Shown in pieces: positions 62,375 through 64,000 of a stretch of 64,000 nt of DNA. The notes under the pieces were generated by a model. It was not told the DNA's origin. It saw only the letters and a program-made list of their open reading frames with translations, and ran no database searches. The stretch comes from Hyphomicrobiales bacterium (GTDB lineage Bacteria; Pseudomonadota; Alphaproteobacteria; Rhizobiales; Beijerinckiaceae): assembly GCA_930633495.1 (NCBI GenBank), contig CAKNFJ010000001.1, forward strand, positions 2,751,001 to 2,815,000. The letters run 5' to 3'. Every line of letters begins with the position of its first letter. The first letter of the stretch is position 1. The position numbers and the translations under genes are program-made.

Positions 62375-63478
62375 CTAGCGATCGAGCCAGCGCAGCGCCT
62401 CGGTCGAGAGGCGCAGGCAAACCTCCGTGCCGACCTCATGGACGGCCCGGCCCGACTGGAACGGCATGTCGACGGAGACTTCGGCTCCGCCGACGAGGAC
62501 GCCGTAGCGAATGCTCGCACCCAGAAACTCGTAGCGCGCGATCCTGGCCGGCAGGGCGAGCCTCTCATCCGTTGCCGACGCTCCCGGAGGCTCCAGCGTG
62601 GCGTGCTGCGGCCGAAAGAGCAGTTTCGCGTTCTCCGGCACCTCGGCCTCTCGAGGAACGGGGATCCTGATCCCGCCTTCGAGCTCGAAAACGCGCTCGG
62701 CCGCGCTGCCGGCGAGCTTTCCGGTCAGGATATTGGCCGTGCCGAGGAAATTGGCGACGAACAGGTTCGCCGGCTGCTCGTAAAGCTCCATCGGCGTGCC
62801 GACCTGCTGGACGATTCCGTCGTTCATCACGGCGATGCGGTCGCAGATCGTATTCGCCTCCTCCTGGTCATGGGTGACGAAGATCGTGGTCAGGCCAAGC
62901 CGCTGTTGCAGGTCGCGCAGCTCGCGGCGCACCTGCACCCGCATCTTGGCGTCGAGATTGGAGAGCGGCTCGTCGAGCAGCAGGACCTTGGGTTCGACCG
63001 CGATGGTGCGCGCCACCGCGACGCGCTGCTGCTGGCCGCCCGAGAGCTGCGAGGGACGACGCCCGGCGAGATGGGCGAGACCGACGAGGGCGAGCGCGGC
63101 CTCGACGCGCCGGCCGATCTCGGCCTTGGGCATCCCCTTCTCCTCCAGGCCGAAGGCGACGTTGGACCGGACGGTCATGTGCGGCCAGAGCGCATAGGAC
63201 TGGAAGACCATGCCGACATCGCGCTTCCAGGGCGGCAGGGCCGAGATGTCGCCGCCGCCGATCAGCACGCGCCCGGTATCGGCCTGGTTGAAGCCGGCGA
63301 TCAGCCTGAGCAGCGTGGTCTTGCCGCAGCCGGACGGCCCGAGGAAGGCGAAGAACTCGCCGGGCCGGATCGCCAGGTCGACGTCCTTCAGCACATGATT
63401 GTCGCCGTAGGAGAGGTTGACGCCCTCGATATCGACGGCGACGGCGGGCGTAGCGAGCGTGGAGGCAGTCATGGTCAA
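62375..63478 (-). CDS. ABC transporter ATP-binding protein, FbpC/PotA-like
   Basis: A 367-aa ATPase of the iron(III)/polyamine/2-aminoethylphosphonate group. Walker A is GPSGCGKTTL, the signature is LSGGQQQRVAVART, Walker B is VLLLDEPLSNLD, and the H-loop is FVTHDQEEA. A C-terminal TOBE-like domain runs from about residue 260 (NILTGKLAG; RYEFLGASIRYGV). It overlaps the permease gene by 4 nt. The binding protein is beyond the window, so the substrate is open. Confidence 0.9.
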   Translation of the reverse strand: MTMTASTLATPAVAVDIEGVNLSYGDNHVLKDVDLAIRPGEFFAFLGPSGCGKTTLLRLIAGFNQADTGRVLIGGGDISALPPWKRDVGMVFQSYALWPHMTVRSNVAFGLEEKGMPKAEIGRRVEAALALVGLAHLAGRRPSQLSGGQQQRVAVARTIAVEPKVLLLDEPLSNLDAKMRVQVRRELRDLQQRLGLTTIFVTHDQEEANTICDRIAVMNDGIVQQVGTPMELYEQPANLFVANFLGTANILTGKLAGSAAERVFELEGGIRIPVPREAEVPENAKLLFRPQHATLEPPGASATDERLALPARIARYEFLGASIRYGVLVGGAEVSVDMPFQSGRAVHEVGTEVCLRLSTEALRWLDR

Positions 63479-64000
63479 TGGCCCAGTCCCTTGGCCTTCT
63501 GGCTGCGTTCGATGATGAGATGGGAGAGGAAGGTGCAGAAGGCGACGAGCAGCACGGCGACGACGCCGAGCGCCGCTCCGGGCCCGCGGCCGGCGGCCGA
63601 CTGCATGAAGACGTAGAGCCCGTAGGCCAGCGGCGCGTCGGAGTTGGACTGCACCAGCATCAGCGTGGCAGAGAGTTCCACCGCCGCCGTCGAGAAGCTT
63701 GTGACGAAGCCGGCGAGAATACCGCCCGCCATCAGCGGCACGACGATCCGCCGGACCGTGCGCGCCTTGGTGGCGCCGAGATTCTCCGCCGCTTCCTCCA
63801 GCGAGACCGCGATCTGCTGAAGCGCTGCGTAGCAGGCGCGCAAGGCGTAGGGCAGCCGGCGGATCGCCAGCGCCAGGACGATCGTGACCCAGAGCGCGGC
63901 GAGCGGCGTGCCGTCCGGCAGGGTGATGCCGTAGAAGGTCCGCAGATAGCCGATGCCGAGCACGACGCCGGGGATGGCGAGCGCCGCCGAGGCGGCCCAG
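63475..64000 (-). CDS. ABC transporter permease, partial (C-terminal part)
   Basis: The visible 175 or so residues are the last part of a binding-protein-dependent permease. IVLALAIRRLPYALRACYAAL leads to the EAA-type coupling loop SLEEAAENLGATKARTVRRIVVPLM, then two more helices. The gene continues past the window edge in the same frame (AIPGVVLGIGYL). It is likely a two-core FbpB-like permease given its partner ATPase, but the missing part decides. Confidence 0.85.
   Translation of the reverse strand, partial: WAASAALAIPGVVLGIGYLRTFYGITLPDGTPLAALWVTIVLALAIRRLPYALRACYAALQQIAVSLEEAAENLGATKARTVRRIVVPLMAGGILAGFVTSFSTAAVELSATLMLVQSNSDAPLAYGLYVFMQSAAGRGPGAALGVVAVLLVAFCTFLSHLIIERSQKAKGLGH

Overview
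The window is GC-rich chromosomal DNA of an alphaproteobacterium. A fused indolepyruvate ferredoxin oxidoreductase, NdvA/ChvA-type glucan exporter, homospermidine synthase, XerD behind a tiny membrane protein, and CGTCATTCCGGG-type intergenic repeats all point to the Hyphomicrobiales (Rhizobiales). A Bosea-like host is my guess; the genus is not proven. Both window edges cut features: an untranslated leader on the left, and an ABC permease on the right.

Layout. (1) 1-3900: polyamine genes on the plus strand: ornithine decarboxylase behind a long leader that may carry the speF RNA motif, a GNAT acetyltransferase and homospermidine synthase. (2) 4112-7706: minus-strand group of prolyl-tRNA deacylase, CnoX/YbbN thioredoxin, LON-domain protein and UMF1-type MFS transporter. 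(3) 7950-14380: an intact tRNA-Gly(GCC), then a roughly 6.3-kb island bounded on the right by a copy of the tRNA 3' half, its flank and its terminator. Inside are a frameshifted restriction endonuclease, an intact convergent C5-cytosine methyltransferase, a decayed IS3-type element, a motA-motB pair and gene debris. No integrase is left. (4) 14481-23019: MFS transporter, pyrE, a LOG/TIGR00725 protein, a divergent marR/hydrolase pair with two operator palindromes, hemH with a coupled membrane-anchored unknown, a Tat-exported 5'-nucleotidase and ung. (5) 23206-31985: a complete branched-chain/aromatic-acid type ABC transporter flanked by two acyl-CoA ligases. (6) 32314-37524: a small secreted protein, a Crp/Fnr regulator and indolepyruvate ferredoxin oxidoreductase with a palindromic operator candidate upstream. 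(7) 37799-43985: DUF1007 protein and RcnA-like Ni/Co exporter or importer, convergent with a cobalt-type nitrile hydratase operon (gamma-glutamyltransferase-like protein, amidase, alpha, beta, activator). (8) 44113-50066: small membrane protein, TRAP-TAXI transporter with DUF1850, and the glucan biosynthesis protein OpgD. (9) 50306-55561: a zinc-uptake locus (two Zur-box-like sites, His-rich mini-protein, Azt/Znu-type ATPase, permease and binding protein, CobW GTPase, WD40 protein). (10) 55684-64000: glucan exporter NdvA, Ca2+/H+ antiporter, DUF1330 protein, aroK-aroB, mini-protein-xerD, and an iron/putrescine-type ABC transporter running off the edge.

Themes. Ornithine is decarboxylated to putrescine and converted to homospermidine. 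Aryl-acid metabolism is suggested by the ligases, the ABC transporter and the arylpyruvate oxidoreductase. Nitrile hydratase plus amidase would turn nitriles into acids, with a metal transporter next door. Zinc uptake and zinc allocation sit in one regulon. Many neighbours overlap by 4 nt (GTGA or ATGA), which supports the operon calls. The most unusual items are the integrase-less island with a broken restriction gene beside its antisense-overlapping methyltransferase, the gamma-glutamyltransferase-like protein whose nucleophilic Thr is Gly, and a Zur-like box ending 2 nt before the start codon of a His-rich mini-protein.
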